A stretch of 64,000 nt of DNA. It comes from Isoetes taiwanensis (lineage: Eukaryota > Streptophyta > Lycopodiopsida > Isoetales > Isoetaceae). How positions within the stretch are numbered: the first letter of the stretch is position 1; each line of letters starts with the position of its first letter. Shown one piece after another: positions 43,752 through 54,844 of this stretch. The notes under the pieces are model-generated. The model did no database searches. It saw nothing but the letters and a program-made list of their open reading frames with translations, and was not told where the DNA came from. Position numbers and translations under genes: made by a program. The DNA lies in contig JAJEKV010000054.1 of NCBI GenBank assembly GCA_021234155.1, positions 684,001 to 748,000 of the forward strand, written 5' to 3'.

Positions 43752-45101
43752 TGTGACGCTCCCTGAACATATACGACGCTCCGGACGTATACATACGGGG
43801 ACTTCCCCCTCCCATGGCAATCAGCTCGCCATGAGCAGGGCCCTCCGTCTAACTCGGACCATCTATAGAAAGATGCCCGGGTGAAGGACACGGAGGTGTC
43901 ATTCGGCCCACGCCTTCAATGGGACTCCTATGTCGCGGAAGCGTGAATACAAGTTAGCATACAGCATAATCATATCATAAATAACCACCACGAAGGGTGG
44001 CACATCCATCCAACTGATGATAACAGAGAAGATACATCTAATGCTAGGGAAAACATCCCAAACCCAAGGTTCTACCCCGGCTCAGACTCCAATGAGGATC
44101 GATTGACGGCTAGGTCTCAAGAGATCAGCAGACCAAATCTTGGCATGGCGTTGGCTGGCATAGAACATCGGCTAGGGTTGTCCACTCCATCCGCCCCTCC
44201 TGTGCACACTTTGCAGCTGAGCTGAATCAAGCTATGGCGTCATTGTAGCCTTCCGGAGACGCAATCCCAAGGCATCACCCTTCGGGACTACTCCGGGTTA
44301 CATCTCCCCAGTCCGATGAGGCAAGTCAGGGAGGTGTCCCTTCCCAGAGTCGCAGTGATTCCATGGGTGAGCTAGAGAATACGTGCCGCATCAGCGACCC
44401 CCGCATCCGTACCCAACCTACTCCCCTAACTTTATCTTCAAAGTACAGGGTGATCACACAACTGTACCCAGGGAGTGTCAGACCCACTAATGAACATAGG
44501 TCACAGAGGTCTTTACCCCCCCTTAATCCCTGCTTTCTGGAAGAACTAACAGAGATGCTACAAAAGATACATCCATCCATCCATCACAGAGCATAATCAA
44601 TAGTTGAGAATAGTTCTAACTATCAAACAAGTGTTAATCATCATCAAAGACAAGCAAAGAAGCCTGACAGAGGCGCTGGCCCTAGAAATATCAAACTAAT
44701 CTATCTACTAACCCGAATTCCGGCTGGAACCATTGTCATGTGGGATCTCCATCTTCAATCAGCCTGGGCGCCCAACAGCTCCTCTCCTTGGATTCGATTT
44801 TTGGGCAAATTGGGATTGGAATCCAATTTGCTGCCCCAAGTTAGCAGTTTCCTACTGGCCAATCGAGTTTGGCTAGGTGTTCTCCTTTTAATTGATTATT
44901 TAGCTTAACTTAATTAGCTTATTTAAGTTAATTAGATAAGTATCCCTTAATTATAGGTAATTTAACCTTTAATTAAACCCTTATTAATTTAGCATAGCTA
45001 AATTAATCCTTTGTGGTTGGTCTACATACCCCCATGATGGCGTATCCTCGGCCCGTGAAGTATAGTTATACTTACATCGTATAACTATGTGGAACGTCAC
45101 A
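43752..45101 (-). mobile_element. Chromovirus LTR, inverted second copy (1350 bp)
   Basis: On the plus strand it runs from TGTGACGCTCCCTG to GGAACGTCACA, a TG..CA structure. Read on the minus strand it aligns with the LTR at 21708-28177, including GCACAGGAGGGGCGGATGGA and the intact hAT target ACTGGGGAGATG. It lacks the hAT. A polypurine tract adjoins its upper end, so this is the 3' LTR of a minus-strand element. Confidence 0.85.
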
Positions 45102-45117
45102 TTCTCCCCCCCCTTAG
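45102..45117 (-). promoter_or_regulatory. Polypurine tract of the inverted chromovirus
   Basis: TTCTCCCCCCCCTTAG on the plus strand, i.e. a minus-strand AAGGGGGGGGAGAA next to the LTR start. Upstream (minus) comes CCCCAATGCTGAGGACAGCA, matching GAGGACAACATTATGCTAAG of the first copy. Confidence 0.75.
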
Positions 45118-45736
45118 AAATAATGCTGTCCTCAGCATTGGGGTTAGTTATAAAACAAATGATTAACATCTTAGTAATAACTTAGTAGTATAAATTATAA
45201 TAGTTACACAGAAAAATAGGAAAATAATGTTTTATTCCTGTAGGTAACAGAAATTGAGTTTAAAAACATAGAACTGTTTAAGCACCGAGGTGCATTTCAT
45301 CTGATTATGACAATAAAAGTTTCAAGGACCGGAGTCCAATAGCAAACATTATCAAAATAACATCCCTATTCATAAAACAACACAAAAGCGCAAAAGCTTG
45401 GGCCATCAGCGACCCTCTATACATGGGCAGGTCACGTACCGCTCACTGGCCTGCACATGTCAATATGTTAGTATGAACATATAATAATTAAGTTGTGGTT
45501 GAAGGGACCACCCCCTCTAAGAAAATAAAAGAAAAACCTCTCTACAAGGAAACCTATCATGCCTATGGTTCACAATTCATTGCGGCATAAGGAATGGCCA
45601 AGTTCCCATTATAGCCGAGATGAACGCAGCCTATCAACTACATGCTTTCCAAGCAATCCGCGGTCATGCCAACATTGACAATACACCACGTCCTAGAGAA
45701 CACCAAGGTGATCTCATCATCGGTAACTACTTTTAT
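45118..45736 (-). other. Spacer between chromodomain and LTR of the inverted chromovirus
   Basis: Non-coding 3' region of the element. The tandem array seen at the same place in the first copy is not present here. ORFs on the plus strand at 45620-46009 are the mirror of the chromodomain frame. Confidence 0.5.
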
Positions 45737-46097
45737 TTACGATGCATCTACCCCCACAGCGTACTGCATGATCCATGCCGAATCAAGCCTTCCAAGCTTA
45801 CCGCCGGGTGTGGGGTTGATGACATCGTTGATGGTGCGGCCTTGAGATTCCCGCATGAAGTCCGGATAGTGCTTGTCAAGGTCTATCTTCATCACCCATG
45901 TAGCATCCTCAGCTGGCAAGTGCTTCCACTTGACCAAATATTGGAGCATTTGAGTCCTTCTAGTCTGCTTATAGGCCCGATCAAGAAGAACTTCAGGCAC
46001 TATCTCTAGATGCTCTTCTGTCATTTCAAGGAGGGTGGCATTAGTTAAACCAAAAGGCATAACTGTAAATTCATAATGCCCGTATCGAGTACGAAAA
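45737..46097 (-). pseudogene. Internally deleted chromovirus pol: RT fused to chromodomain
   Basis: On the minus strand the frame opens with [20 protein letters not shown], the heart of a Ty3/gypsy reverse transcriptase. It then passes directly into [20 protein letters not shown] and [20 protein letters not shown], a chromodomain. The remainder of RT, RNase H and all of integrase, normally about 2.5 kb, are gone. The junction keeps the reading frame. The upper end meets the LINE at about 46097 and the start of RT is not seen beyond the LINE. Confidence 0.82.
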
Positions 46098-49000
46098 GCC
46101 TCTTTCAGTAATGGTAAATCTCTTGGACCTGATGGTTTTCCAGCAGAATTTTATATCAAATTCTGGGATATTCTCAAAAATGATGTGATCTCTTTAGTTC
46201 ATGCCTTCTGGAATTCTGATCATCTTCATCCTTCAATCTCCAGTAGCTTTATTTCTTTGATTCCCAAAGTTGATCACCCTTCTAAGTTTCAAGATTGGAG
46301 ACCTATTTCCCTTACAAACACTACCTACAAACTTTGTGCCAAGATCATTGCTTTGAGAATTATAAACTTTCTTCAAAGAAATATTAGTCCAAATCAATCT
46401 GCTTTTCTACCTAATAGATATATTCTGGATAATTATGTGGCTGCTATAGAGGGCTTGCATTGGAACAAAATCTCTAATCAAAACTGCATTCTTCTTAAGT
46501 TGGATTTCAAGCGTGCTTTTGATTCTGTTAGATGGGATTTCTTACATTTTGCCATGTCTAAAATTGGCTTCCCTCCTAAGCTGATTAGTCTAATTCATGG
46601 TCTAAACTCAAGATCGAATTCTGCTATTCTAATCAATGGTGTCCCTTCTGGATTCTTTCCTCTCTCTTGTGGGGTTAGGCAAGGCTGTCCTCTTGCCCCT
46701 TATCTTTTTTTAGTGGCTGCAGAGCTTTTAACCAAGGTCACTATTCATTATCAGAATACTGCTCAAATCAAAGGTTTAAAACTTCCTAATTCTGATGATA
46801 GCATTACTATTCTTCAATATGCTGATGACACCTTCTCCTTCCTTGATGCTGATATGTCTAACATTGATCTCTTCCTCAAGATCCTCAGTCAATTCTCAGC
46901 TGCCTCAGGTATTCAATTAAACTTGAACAAAAGTTTGATCATTGGGGATATCAATCATCCAAATTTAGCTGGTATCAATGTTCTTCCTCCTACTCATGCA
47001 ACTAAGTTATTAGGTATGCCCCTTTCTATGAATCAAAGCATCAAAGGCCTTTGGGACCCTATTCTTTTGAGAATTAAAAAAAAGCTGAATAATTACAGGA
47101 ATTATCTCTCTCTTGCTGGTAGGTCCATCATTGCCAATGCTATTCTTGCAAGCTCTCATGTCTATTTTTCTACAGTTTTAGTTGCCCCTAAATGTGTTTA
47201 TTTGGAGCTTGAGAAAATAATTAGAAACTTCATTTGGAAAGGAAGTCATCTGGTTAACTGGAATTCTATATGCAAAACAAAATGTTCTGGTGGTTTAGGC
47301 TGCAAGAACCTTTTTATCCAAGCTCAATCTCTTGCTGGAAAATTTATTTGGAAAGCCATTCATGGGAACCAATCTCCTGCTTACAAATTCATCAGATATT
47401 GGATAACTTTAAGTCATCCATATGGGCATCCCTCAATTCAACACTTGCTTCCTCATTCTGCTTTCACTCAGATCAAACCAGCCTCTAATATCTCTCCCAT
47501 TATGAATAATCTCATTAAGTCCTGGAATGCTATCTCTCCTAATTTCCAATTCATCTCAAGAGATAAGCTCTATGCTGATATTCCCATTTTCTGGAATCCT
47601 GTTATGACTGATCAAAATTCTCCAGTTCTGGCTATCAAACATCCTAGAATCTATAAGAAATGGCATGAGGCTGGTATATATTATATCAGAGACCTTTTCA
47701 TAGGAGGGAGAATCATCTATTGGACTAGATTGAAAGGTATTATCAAGGGGACCTCCTCAGATAAGAAATTTTTTTCTCTCATCAAACCTTTTCTCTCTAA
47801 TCTATCTGTCAACACTGATAAAGGTGACTGGACTATAAATGGGAAAGGGGTCTACAAAGTGAAAAGTGTATACAATGCTATGTCCTCTAATATTGATGAT
47901 TATAAAGCTATGTTGAAATGGTCCATCAGTCATGATCAGCTTAAGAGTCTTTTCCATAATGTCTGGAATTCTTATTGTCCACCTAAAATCTCTTATTTCA
48001 TCTGGCTCCTTGCTAATGGTAGCCTGAACAATTTGGTCTCAGTGTCAAAGAGAAATCCCAATATCTCTGCAAATTGTCCTATGGATTGTCACAGAGTTGA
48101 GGATATGTGCCATATTTTTCTCTGTAGCAAATTGAATGGTTTTTGGGCTTGGATTGCTGATAAATTTGGCATTGTAAACAATGGGAATCTTCTGTCCCTT
48201 ATGCATCATAATGATAAATTTGTCAACTCAATTATTTACATTGCTCTTTGGAACATTTGGAAAGCCAGAAATCGTGTTTTATATGGACATAAGAACCCCT
48301 CTACCTTTGGATAAAGATGCATTTTCAATTTGATTTTGAGACTATTGCTACTACTCATAAAAAGAAATTTGGATCTAACTTTGACAGGAAATGGGAGGCT
48401 CATGGACAGTATAGGGGACATTATGATTTATTTGCTTCAAATCTAAATGTTGTGGATTCTAACTTATTTCTTTCTGATGATCCTAGAATATCTTAAGTTT
48501 ATGCGTAGAGAAGGAAGTAACAAATTTGACAGCCACTCCCCTTTTAGTCAGTAAACTCAAGATCAAGTTATGAAGAATGATATTGCGACTTCCATGGAAT
48601 CATTCCTTATAAGGAGAGGTCATATGAGATATCTGAAGGAAAGTGAAAATTTGTGGGCAAGTATTTTTTGCAGAGAAGTCATGCAAATCCATTGCCTATG
48701 GACTTTTCTGTCAGTCAATAACTTTGTCCTTACTGAAGCACAGCTAACAAGGTACAGAACAATGTACTATAATCACAGATTATTGGCTGATCTTTATGGA
48801 TCCTTGTTGATCCTTCTGGAGGGCAAAGATATGTTCTGACTGTTTTACAACAACAATTGGGCCCCCGACCACTATTTTTTTGGTTCCACGGATGCCTTCA
48901 ATGCCTATTATAATTCAGTCTTCTCATCTCAGTCTTGATCATCCCCTGCTCACGGCCTACCATCTAAGAAGCATGTCATTGCTCTTATTTAATTTAGTTC

Positions 49001-49316
49001 TAGCTTACTTTTTTGGTGGATTACCTACTTGGCAGGTTTACAATTCTCCAAGAAGTTCCAAGAATTCTCTACTACATCGCAGAATCTACAAAGTTTCATT
49101 GTTTTCAAGAACGAGGATTTAAACATAACTTCTTATTTGCTGCTGCTTATCAAATTTTGTTATAGTACAGATCCTAATTTCTGTACCCTGTAGTTACTTG
49201 CTGGTTCTCATGCATATTTTGGTATACTTATTCTCTAAAGGCATACTTTTGCAATGTACTTGAGATTTAATAATTAATGACAAAACCGTCTCTTACTTTC
49301 AAAAAAAAAAAAAGGA
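46098..49316 (+). mobile_element. 5'-truncated L1-type LINE
   Basis: It begins inside ORF2 ([15 protein letters not shown]), contains the whole remaining RT and C-terminal zinc region, a 3' UTR of about 1 kb, and ends in a 13-base A-run at about 49302-49314 after TTAATGACAAAACCGTCTC. Truncation at the 5' end is normal for target-primed insertion. The left junction lies in the inverted chromovirus pol. I could not match target duplications. Confidence 0.82.
46101..48314 (+). CDS. LINE ORF2 C-terminal part: reverse transcriptase and zinc-knuckle region
   Basis: About 737 codons without a stop; the ATG at 46185 is internal to the original protein. RT motifs in order: [46 protein letters not shown] (catalytic Asp), [20 protein letters not shown] and [11 protein letters not shown] (catalytic YADD near 46817-46829). 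Then the thumb ([12 protein letters not shown]), and near 47980-48150 the plant 'zf-RVT' region ([35 protein letters not shown]). It primes cDNA at the nicked target. The endonuclease half is missing, so it is not autonomous, but the unbroken frame shows a much younger insertion than the elements around it. Confidence 0.88.
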   Translation, partial: SFSNGKSLGPDGFPAEFYIKFWDILKNDVISLVHAFWNSDHLHPSISSSFISLIPKVDHPSKFQDWRPISLTNTTYKLCAKIIALRIINFLQRNISPNQSAFLPNRYILDNYVAAIEGLHWNKISNQNCILLKLDFKRAFDSVRWDFLHFAMSKIGFPPKLISLIHGLNSRSNSAILINGVPSGFFPLSCGVRQGCPLAPYLFLVAAELLTKVTIHYQNTAQIKGLKLPNSDDSITILQYADDTFSFLDADMSNIDLFLKILSQFSAASGIQLNLNKSLIIGDINHPNLAGINVLPPTHATKLLGMPLSMNQSIKGLWDPILLRIKKKLNNYRNYLSLAGRSIIANAILASSHVYFSTVLVAPKCVYLELEKIIRNFIWKGSHLVNWNSICKTKCSGGLGCKNLFIQAQSLAGKFIWKAIHGNQSPAYKFIRYWITLSHPYGHPSIQHLLPHSAFTQIKPASNISPIMNNLIKSWNAISPNFQFISRDKLYADIPIFWNPVMTDQNSPVLAIKHPRIYKKWHEAGIYYIRDLFIGGRIIYWTRLKGIIKGTSSDKKFFSLIKPFLSNLSVNTDKGDWTINGKGVYKVKSVYNAMSSNIDDYKAMLKWSISHDQLKSLFHNVWNSYCPPKISYFIWLLANGSLNNLVSVSKRNPNISANCPMDCHRVEDMCHIFLCSKLNGFWAWIADKFGIVNNGNLLSLMHHNDKFVNSIIYIALWNIWKARNRVLYGHKNPSTFG

Positions 49317-50475
49317 ACTATGGACCAGTAATGGGCAGGTACAGATATCGTTTTTGATTGTTTTTACCACGACTTTTGCTCTTTCCACGAGCTTGTTTTT
49401 GCATTGGTCTCACATCCTTATAAACTTTCATAATGTGATTATTTGAAGAACCTAGAGTCATATATAGCAATGCTATCCATTTGTACAAATTCCCTAAAAT
49501 TGAAAATAGAAGTAAAAGTCAAAACATCAAATTCAATCTCAACAAACATTTTTCTAGGATGGAGGACCTTGTGAACTACTTATATTCCAAATTTGAACTC
49601 AAAATTGATCTCCTTATGAAAGTTGTTGTTTTTATATCACAACTGCTTTCTGGGAACCAATACTGGTTCTCAGAAAGCAGAGGACAGTTTTGACCCCTTA
49701 TTCCTTAATCTACACCGTATACAAAGTTCCTCGTTTGTGGGGTATGGATGTATAGAATTTGTTCACTGTATAACAAGATTTGCAAAATACTATAAGATTT
49801 CAGGCAATATACTATATGGTGTTGATTTTGTACGTGCAAAACATAATTATAGGGGCTCTCGCTGCCCTACGTCACCCCCGTGTGAATATGCACCCAAACC
49901 AAAGGGGGTTTAAGGGGGATTTTAATTTAAATGTGTTGGACCCAATAGTTTGTGTTAATTAATGTTAATGCTAGTTATGTGTTGGTTGTTATACTAAAAA
50001 AAAATTTGGGTCCTTCGGCCCCTAACAAAAGCAAACATAGGTAAACTTTAAGGATCTATATATTAATTACTAAGAAGCCTGGATATTTTAGTTGAACACA
50101 TGTATAAGAGGGCATGGTTCATGCTAGAACATGGATTAGTTTCAAGACGAACATGCAATTTGTGCAGATATAAAGATAGCAAGAATATATTTAAGTTTGA
50201 GCTGAGTGTATGACAAAATATTGGTTAACATATCTTTTGAAAAGCCTCCAAATGTTCTCTATAGTCACACCTAGATCTGCAAATACGTAACCTTCACTTT
50301 CTAATGTCCATGCATATGCATATGTTACCATCAAGGTCAGGGTAAAAAATGATGGACAGCCTCCCAACATGTGAATTGCGACATGGCATAACCGGATAGC
50401 AAGATTAAACTTTCATGGATAATCTCGAAAGGAGGAAAAAAAAAAAAAAAGGATCTACATGGCAAATGAAACCAT
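49317..50475. other. No recognisable gene
   Basis: AT-rich DNA with an A-run near 50433-50448. On the minus strand at 49410-49320 a short frame reads RPMQKQARGKSKSRGKNNQK, basic and unassigned. Nothing else is recognisable. Confidence 0.4.
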
Positions 50476-50479
50476 TTGT

Positions 50480-51020
50480 ACGGATCCTATCCTCAGTATC
50501 AAGCCCGGTCTTGGGGAATCTTCAATAGTCTTTTGAGGATTCATCCACTAGGCGTAGCCTTGCTTATTGTAAAAATTATAGCATTTGGTTTAACACCATC
50601 ATGTTGCATATCTAGAAGGGATCAGATTGTAGGTCCAAATTCAACAAAGCCGAGCATATTCTCAGAACTATTGTCCCCAAGACACTATACTTCTATTGGG
50701 CATTTTATCAAAGACATTCCAACAAAAATTGTATGCCTTTCTTAATCCCTCGCTCAGTCCGAGGCCTAATAGTGAAGTCGCATATCCATATAACCGAACT
50801 ATCATAAAGAACTCCAAAAACATCTAGATATTCCAACACTTATTTCAAATGCACCGATAACTAATTGTTGCGCCGCTCGATTCCGCTATTGTGAAAATGA
50901 GAAACAAAATTGTGTCCCTTCTTTAATCCTGTCTTGGGTCCGATGCCTCAAGTTCTTGCAATAGTTAACCCGCATATCAATAATATATGTCAAAAAGAAC
51001 TCCAAAGATATAGATCTAAC
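50480..51020 (-). pseudogene. PPR-protein fragment with an adjacent duplicated segment
   Basis: On the minus strand WNVFDKMPNRSIVSWG (50720-50673) and, in another frame, DGVKPNAIIFTISKATPSG (50603-50546) are the end of one pentatricopeptide unit and the start of the next ('FDKMP.R..VSW', 'GVKPN.ITF'). Several stops separate them. Between 50735 and 51020 a stretch with AAAGAACTCCAAA and ATATC is repeated at about 180-bp spacing (GCATATCCATATAACC / GCATATCAATAATATA), perhaps further decayed repeats. PPR proteins bind organelle RNA; this copy is dead. Confidence 0.6.
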
Positions 51021-51024
51021 AAAG

Positions 51025-51360
51025 TTAAGGGCAATCTACCTCCATGCGAGTATCCCGGTTGAAATAACAAGACCTGCTCCCACTTGAACACCTAAGAGAC
51101 GAAGCAAAGTTGCTAATGTCAAAAGGCTTCCCCGCCTTCTCTGTTAAACCAACAAGATTCCCCGGACAGATGAATGTGTGACCATGGATATCATGATCAC
51201 GAAGGAATTGAAATGGTAAATCAAAAGATAAAGTCCGGCAAGCAAAGTTGATTGCAAGATCTCTCCCCGAGCATCTCTTCCAATACCAATAGTATCCCGT
51301 TGTTCGGACTCGCAATCTGGCGCCTTCATCAGATTTTATAAAAATTTCAAAGTCCGCCAT
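51025..51360 (-). other. Uncharacterised 111-codon ORF
   Basis: The frame MADFEIFIKSDEGARLRVRT ... DHDIHGHTFICPGNLVGLTE ... SLRCSSGSRSCYFNRDTRME is open but not recognised. It lies just downstream (minus strand) of the methyltransferase exon, so it may overlap that gene's intron or next exon. A second frame is also open over much of it, which weakens the case. Confidence 0.2.
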
Positions 51361-51472
51361 TAAAACCGAGCTACAGATGAAATTTGCAAAAGATCATGTG
51401 ATTGGAATGCTAGAACATACTTCCACAAACTACGAAACATTCAAAGCATAAAGGGCATAAGCATGATCTCAC

Positions 51473-51765
51473 CAAAATTTGTTTTTAAGTCTACAAACGG
51501 AACCAACATTGCCAGCATGTTGAGGACCAACCAGAACTATTCTAACACGGTCCAGAGCACCCGGCTCCAATTCAAGGCGTCATGTATTTTTTGTTCCATC
51601 ATAGCCGGGGAAGGTTCTGCATAACTGTTTCCTTCGTTTCAGGCCTGGGCGGAAGTGGGCAAACCCATTTAGGGCGCAATGCAGGGCCATGCCCCCGACA
51701 AGAAAAGTGGGAAGTAAGGGAAGGCTCATGCAAACAGGAAGGTATGGCGCCATTATCGATTCCAC
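51473..51765 (-). pseudogene. SpoU/TrmH-type RNA methyltransferase, first exon with a nonsense codon
   Basis: Minus-strand ATG at 51765 opens a basic, hydrophobic leader (MESIMAPYLPVCMSLPLLPT; RPGLKRRKQLC) like an organelle transit peptide. The frame then reaches TGA at 51582-51580, and continues in the same frame through LELEPGALDRVRIVLVGPQH and AGNVGSVCRLKNKF. It ends at TTTTG/GTGAGA, a strong splice donor. 'RIVLV.PQH.GN.GSV.R..KN.FG' is the N-terminal strand-loop of SpoU-class 2'-O-methyltransferases (TrmJ-like). One C-to-T change (CGA to TGA) explains the stop. The later exons with the knot motifs are not recognised. Confidence 0.62.
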
Positions 51766-51768
51766 AAA

Positions 51769-51834
51769 AAAGGGCTTTCATTATAAGCCCTTCGATCTTT
51801 TTGGATTAAAAGAGGGCTTTTTTTTAAGCCCTCT
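51769..51834. repeat. Two adjacent hairpins with related arms
   Basis: AAGGGCTT-TCATTAT-AAGCCCTT near 51772-51795 is followed by AGAGGGCTTTTTTTTAAGCCCTCT near 51810-51834. Each is followed by a GATCTT box (CGATCTTTTTGGATTA, TGATCTTAACC). They look like a duplicated stem-loop unit of about 38 bases. Confidence 0.6.
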
Positions 51835-54060
51835 GATCTTAACCATAGAGAGCATGAAACAAAAATTGCACAAATTGCATGCAAAAACTTGGTGCACTCT
51901 AGATATACTGATTAGTATGCCTCGTGCAATACGCCCATGAAATCATATGAAAACCATGCCAAAAAGCGTATAAAATCACAAAAAAACCCCCTGTTATAAT
52001 GCTACATATTAACCAAGAAAATAAAAACAAATCTTTTCATCGGGATAGTTTTACTTTGTGTGAACATGAAGCTTTTGGTACTTGACCCCCTTGGGTTTGC
52101 TAGAGCATAACTCACAAGAATGGGAGCTGATACATTTTTGTATATTTTCAATGTGAAGCATGGCTGCCATATATAAACTTCTACAAAGAGTTTGGTTAGT
52201 TTTTGTGTTCTTGATTTTATATGATTTTTTTTTGTGAACCTTCAAAATGCCCTTTAATGGTCCATCATGGGACACGCCTAGTGTTCATGGGAGAATGCAG
52301 GACTATATATTGTGGTTATTTACATGAGAGACCATGTTTTAGGGGTTTTCACTGAAGTTCAGAAAGTCACTAATCTGTGCCATTGGTTAAGAACACATAA
52401 ATTTGACTGAAATTCAGAAAGTCAATAATCTGCGGCCATTGGTTAAGGACATATAAATTATATTTCAAAAGATAAATGCTATGAGACATAACTATACATA
52501 GTGTAACTTTGAATAGCCTTGAACTCTAGATATATAGCTATTCTAGAACTAGTATATTACCACTAGACTAAAGCCCCAGGCACAATGAAGATCTAGTATG
52601 CAAAAATCTATGTCCTATACGTATGTTGCCAGTGCATGACAAGTGCATGTATAAAGACACATGCCGCATGCACATGCAAAAAACAAACCTTGAAAACCAA
52701 GGGCAAATCGCCTCAAGCATAGGGCGGCTACAACAGAAAGCTCTACTCTGCTCATTCTGAAATAGAGTTAGGTTTGATTTTTCTTTTCAATTCTTTCAAC
52801 GACACCCAACCAAAATTGTTGGAGCAAATGTCAATGGCTTCTCAAATGGAATGCAGTATGCTTTGAAATTCAGATATTCAATTCGGCTTTGGTGCTATTT
52901 GTCTGGAAACTATTCAATCACGTTCATATATTCTTTGTCTTTTAAGAAACTCTTCTTCCAAATCAAAATTAACTTTTTTCAGTTACTAGACCATAAATAC
53001 TAACCTGGATGATGCTAAAAACCCCATCCAATGATGCTGATCTTGAACTCAATTAGAATGACGCTAATTTCAACCGTGATTTGTTAAAGTTTTAACTCAG
53101 GCACAAAATGAATCTTACTGCTATACTTTTCGTATTTCCAAATCTGGATTTCAAACAATCGCTTATCAAACCAGCTATTCATATATTTAGTCTTCTGTAT
53201 TTTAGATATATCCAGCAGACAAATGGTTTGACAAATGGTTTGGCTGTTTCAACTACGTCTTTTTTTTTTAACTAAAAGACAATATATTAATACGATCTAG
53301 CAAACATATAAAGGTATGATCTAACCTCTGAGTCTCTTGAATAACTATGAATGAGCTGGCTATGCCAAATTGCTTACAGATCTCAATATGCGAAATGAGG
53401 GTTCCATCAGAGCCGGTAAGATGATTCTGTTATACCAGCATCTTGAATATTGCTTTTAACATTTTTCCTTTTCTTGCATGCATGTTGAATTGGTTCCCCT
53501 CCAATGTCATCTGTTTAACATTGCAATCTGAGATAGAAAGACATACCTCATAATTTAGTAATGTTAAATGTTAACAGAGTGAGAATATGACTATTAATCA
53601 TTGTGTGAATATTAACAATATAAGCTTTGAGCCATTTGGATAAGAATGTATGCTCCTCTACCTCTATTTGTACGATAACAAAAAGTGGTCGGCTCACTAT
53701 TACGTGATTACTGAAATATAAGAAATAAACTCCCAAGTAGTGGTGTGCACTTTATGTTTTCGTATTTTTGTGTGTTTCATAGTCAATTTCCCAGTTGACA
53801 CGTCAAACTCATAGTTTGTTGCATTTGTTATAAATAAAGAGTTAGGAAAGTCATGAGTGTAGCAAATTTGGGAATGGTTTCTGCATTTTTCCTGCAGGAT
53901 TGAGGACTCTGAAGTTTAATCGAACTTATTTCATATAGCAAAATTCAGCCTTCTGCATTTCACATATATTGAGCAGACAAAAGATTCGACACAAAGGGTT
54001 TGGTTGTTTCGGTGATACAATAACAGAACTGTATTTCCAACAATATGCTACAGCTAGCTT
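51835..54060. other. No recognisable gene; contains one small tandem duplication
   Basis: AT-rich DNA. At 52350-52462 a 57-bp unit (ACTGAAGTTCAGAAAGTCAC, TAATCTG, CCATTGGTTAAGAACACATA) occurs twice with few changes. ORFs are short and unfamiliar. Confidence 0.5.
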
Positions 54061-54679
54061 GCCATGTAATATGTAATGTTTTCACCTAGATGACAAGCTT
54101 TGATTTCTTTATACTGGAAACAGTTAATGCAATCTAAGTTGTATAATTTTAGCAAATGTTTCATTGAATGGGAACTTTATAGATTGAGCCAACTTAATAG
54201 CTACAATTTGTATTGGCAAACTCACTTTAAACATGCAATAACAACATGTAATATCCAATTGGTAACATAAAATAACCAATACGCGACATAAAAACATTGC
54301 ACAACACAACCCTCTTTCATCTCTAGAAAAACATGACTAATTCATATCCACGATGTAGATAACACAATTGCATTTTTTGGCATGTAATATGTAATGTTTT
54401 CACCTAGACGACAAGCTTTGATTTCTGTGTACTGTAGGCAGTTAAATGTTTCATTGCATGGGAACTTTCTAAATTGAGTCAACCTAATAGCCACAATTTT
54501 CATTGGGTGGGAACTTTCTAAATTGAATCAACCTAATAGCCACAATTTAATTTGTAACATGAAATAACCAGTACACGACATAAAAACATTGCTCTACACA
54601 ACCCCTCTTATAGCTCTAGAAAAACATGACTAATTCATACCCACGATGTAGATTATACAATTGCATTTTCAATTTGTTG
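54061..54679. repeat. Tandem duplication of an approximately 310-bp unit
   Basis: Copy 1 (54061-54376) and copy 2 (54378-54679) share GCATGTAATATGTAATG, TTTTCACCTAGATGACAAGC, ACATAAAAACATTGC and TCTAGAAAAACATGACTAATTC in the same order. Both end with ACGATGTAGAT and CAATTGCATTTT. Copy 2 has a further internal duplication of about 45 bases around GTGGGAACTTTCTAAATTGA. Confidence 0.85.
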
Positions 54680-54844
54680 ATCACGAGAGAAAAACTACTA
54701 CAAGCATCATAATGCAATATGTGCATGCTATATTATGAATGGTCACTATAAATTGCACGATTATAGTTTAAGAGGCCAATAAAACAAAGGAACAAATGTG
54801 TATGATTCTTCAAAATTTGTGTGGCATTATCTTCCTTTTCTACA

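Noticed and set aside
49317-49420. Continuation of the inverted chromovirus RT beyond the LINE
   Set aside because: The minus-strand frame there is basic and shows no RT motif, so the LINE does not simply split one continuous pol.
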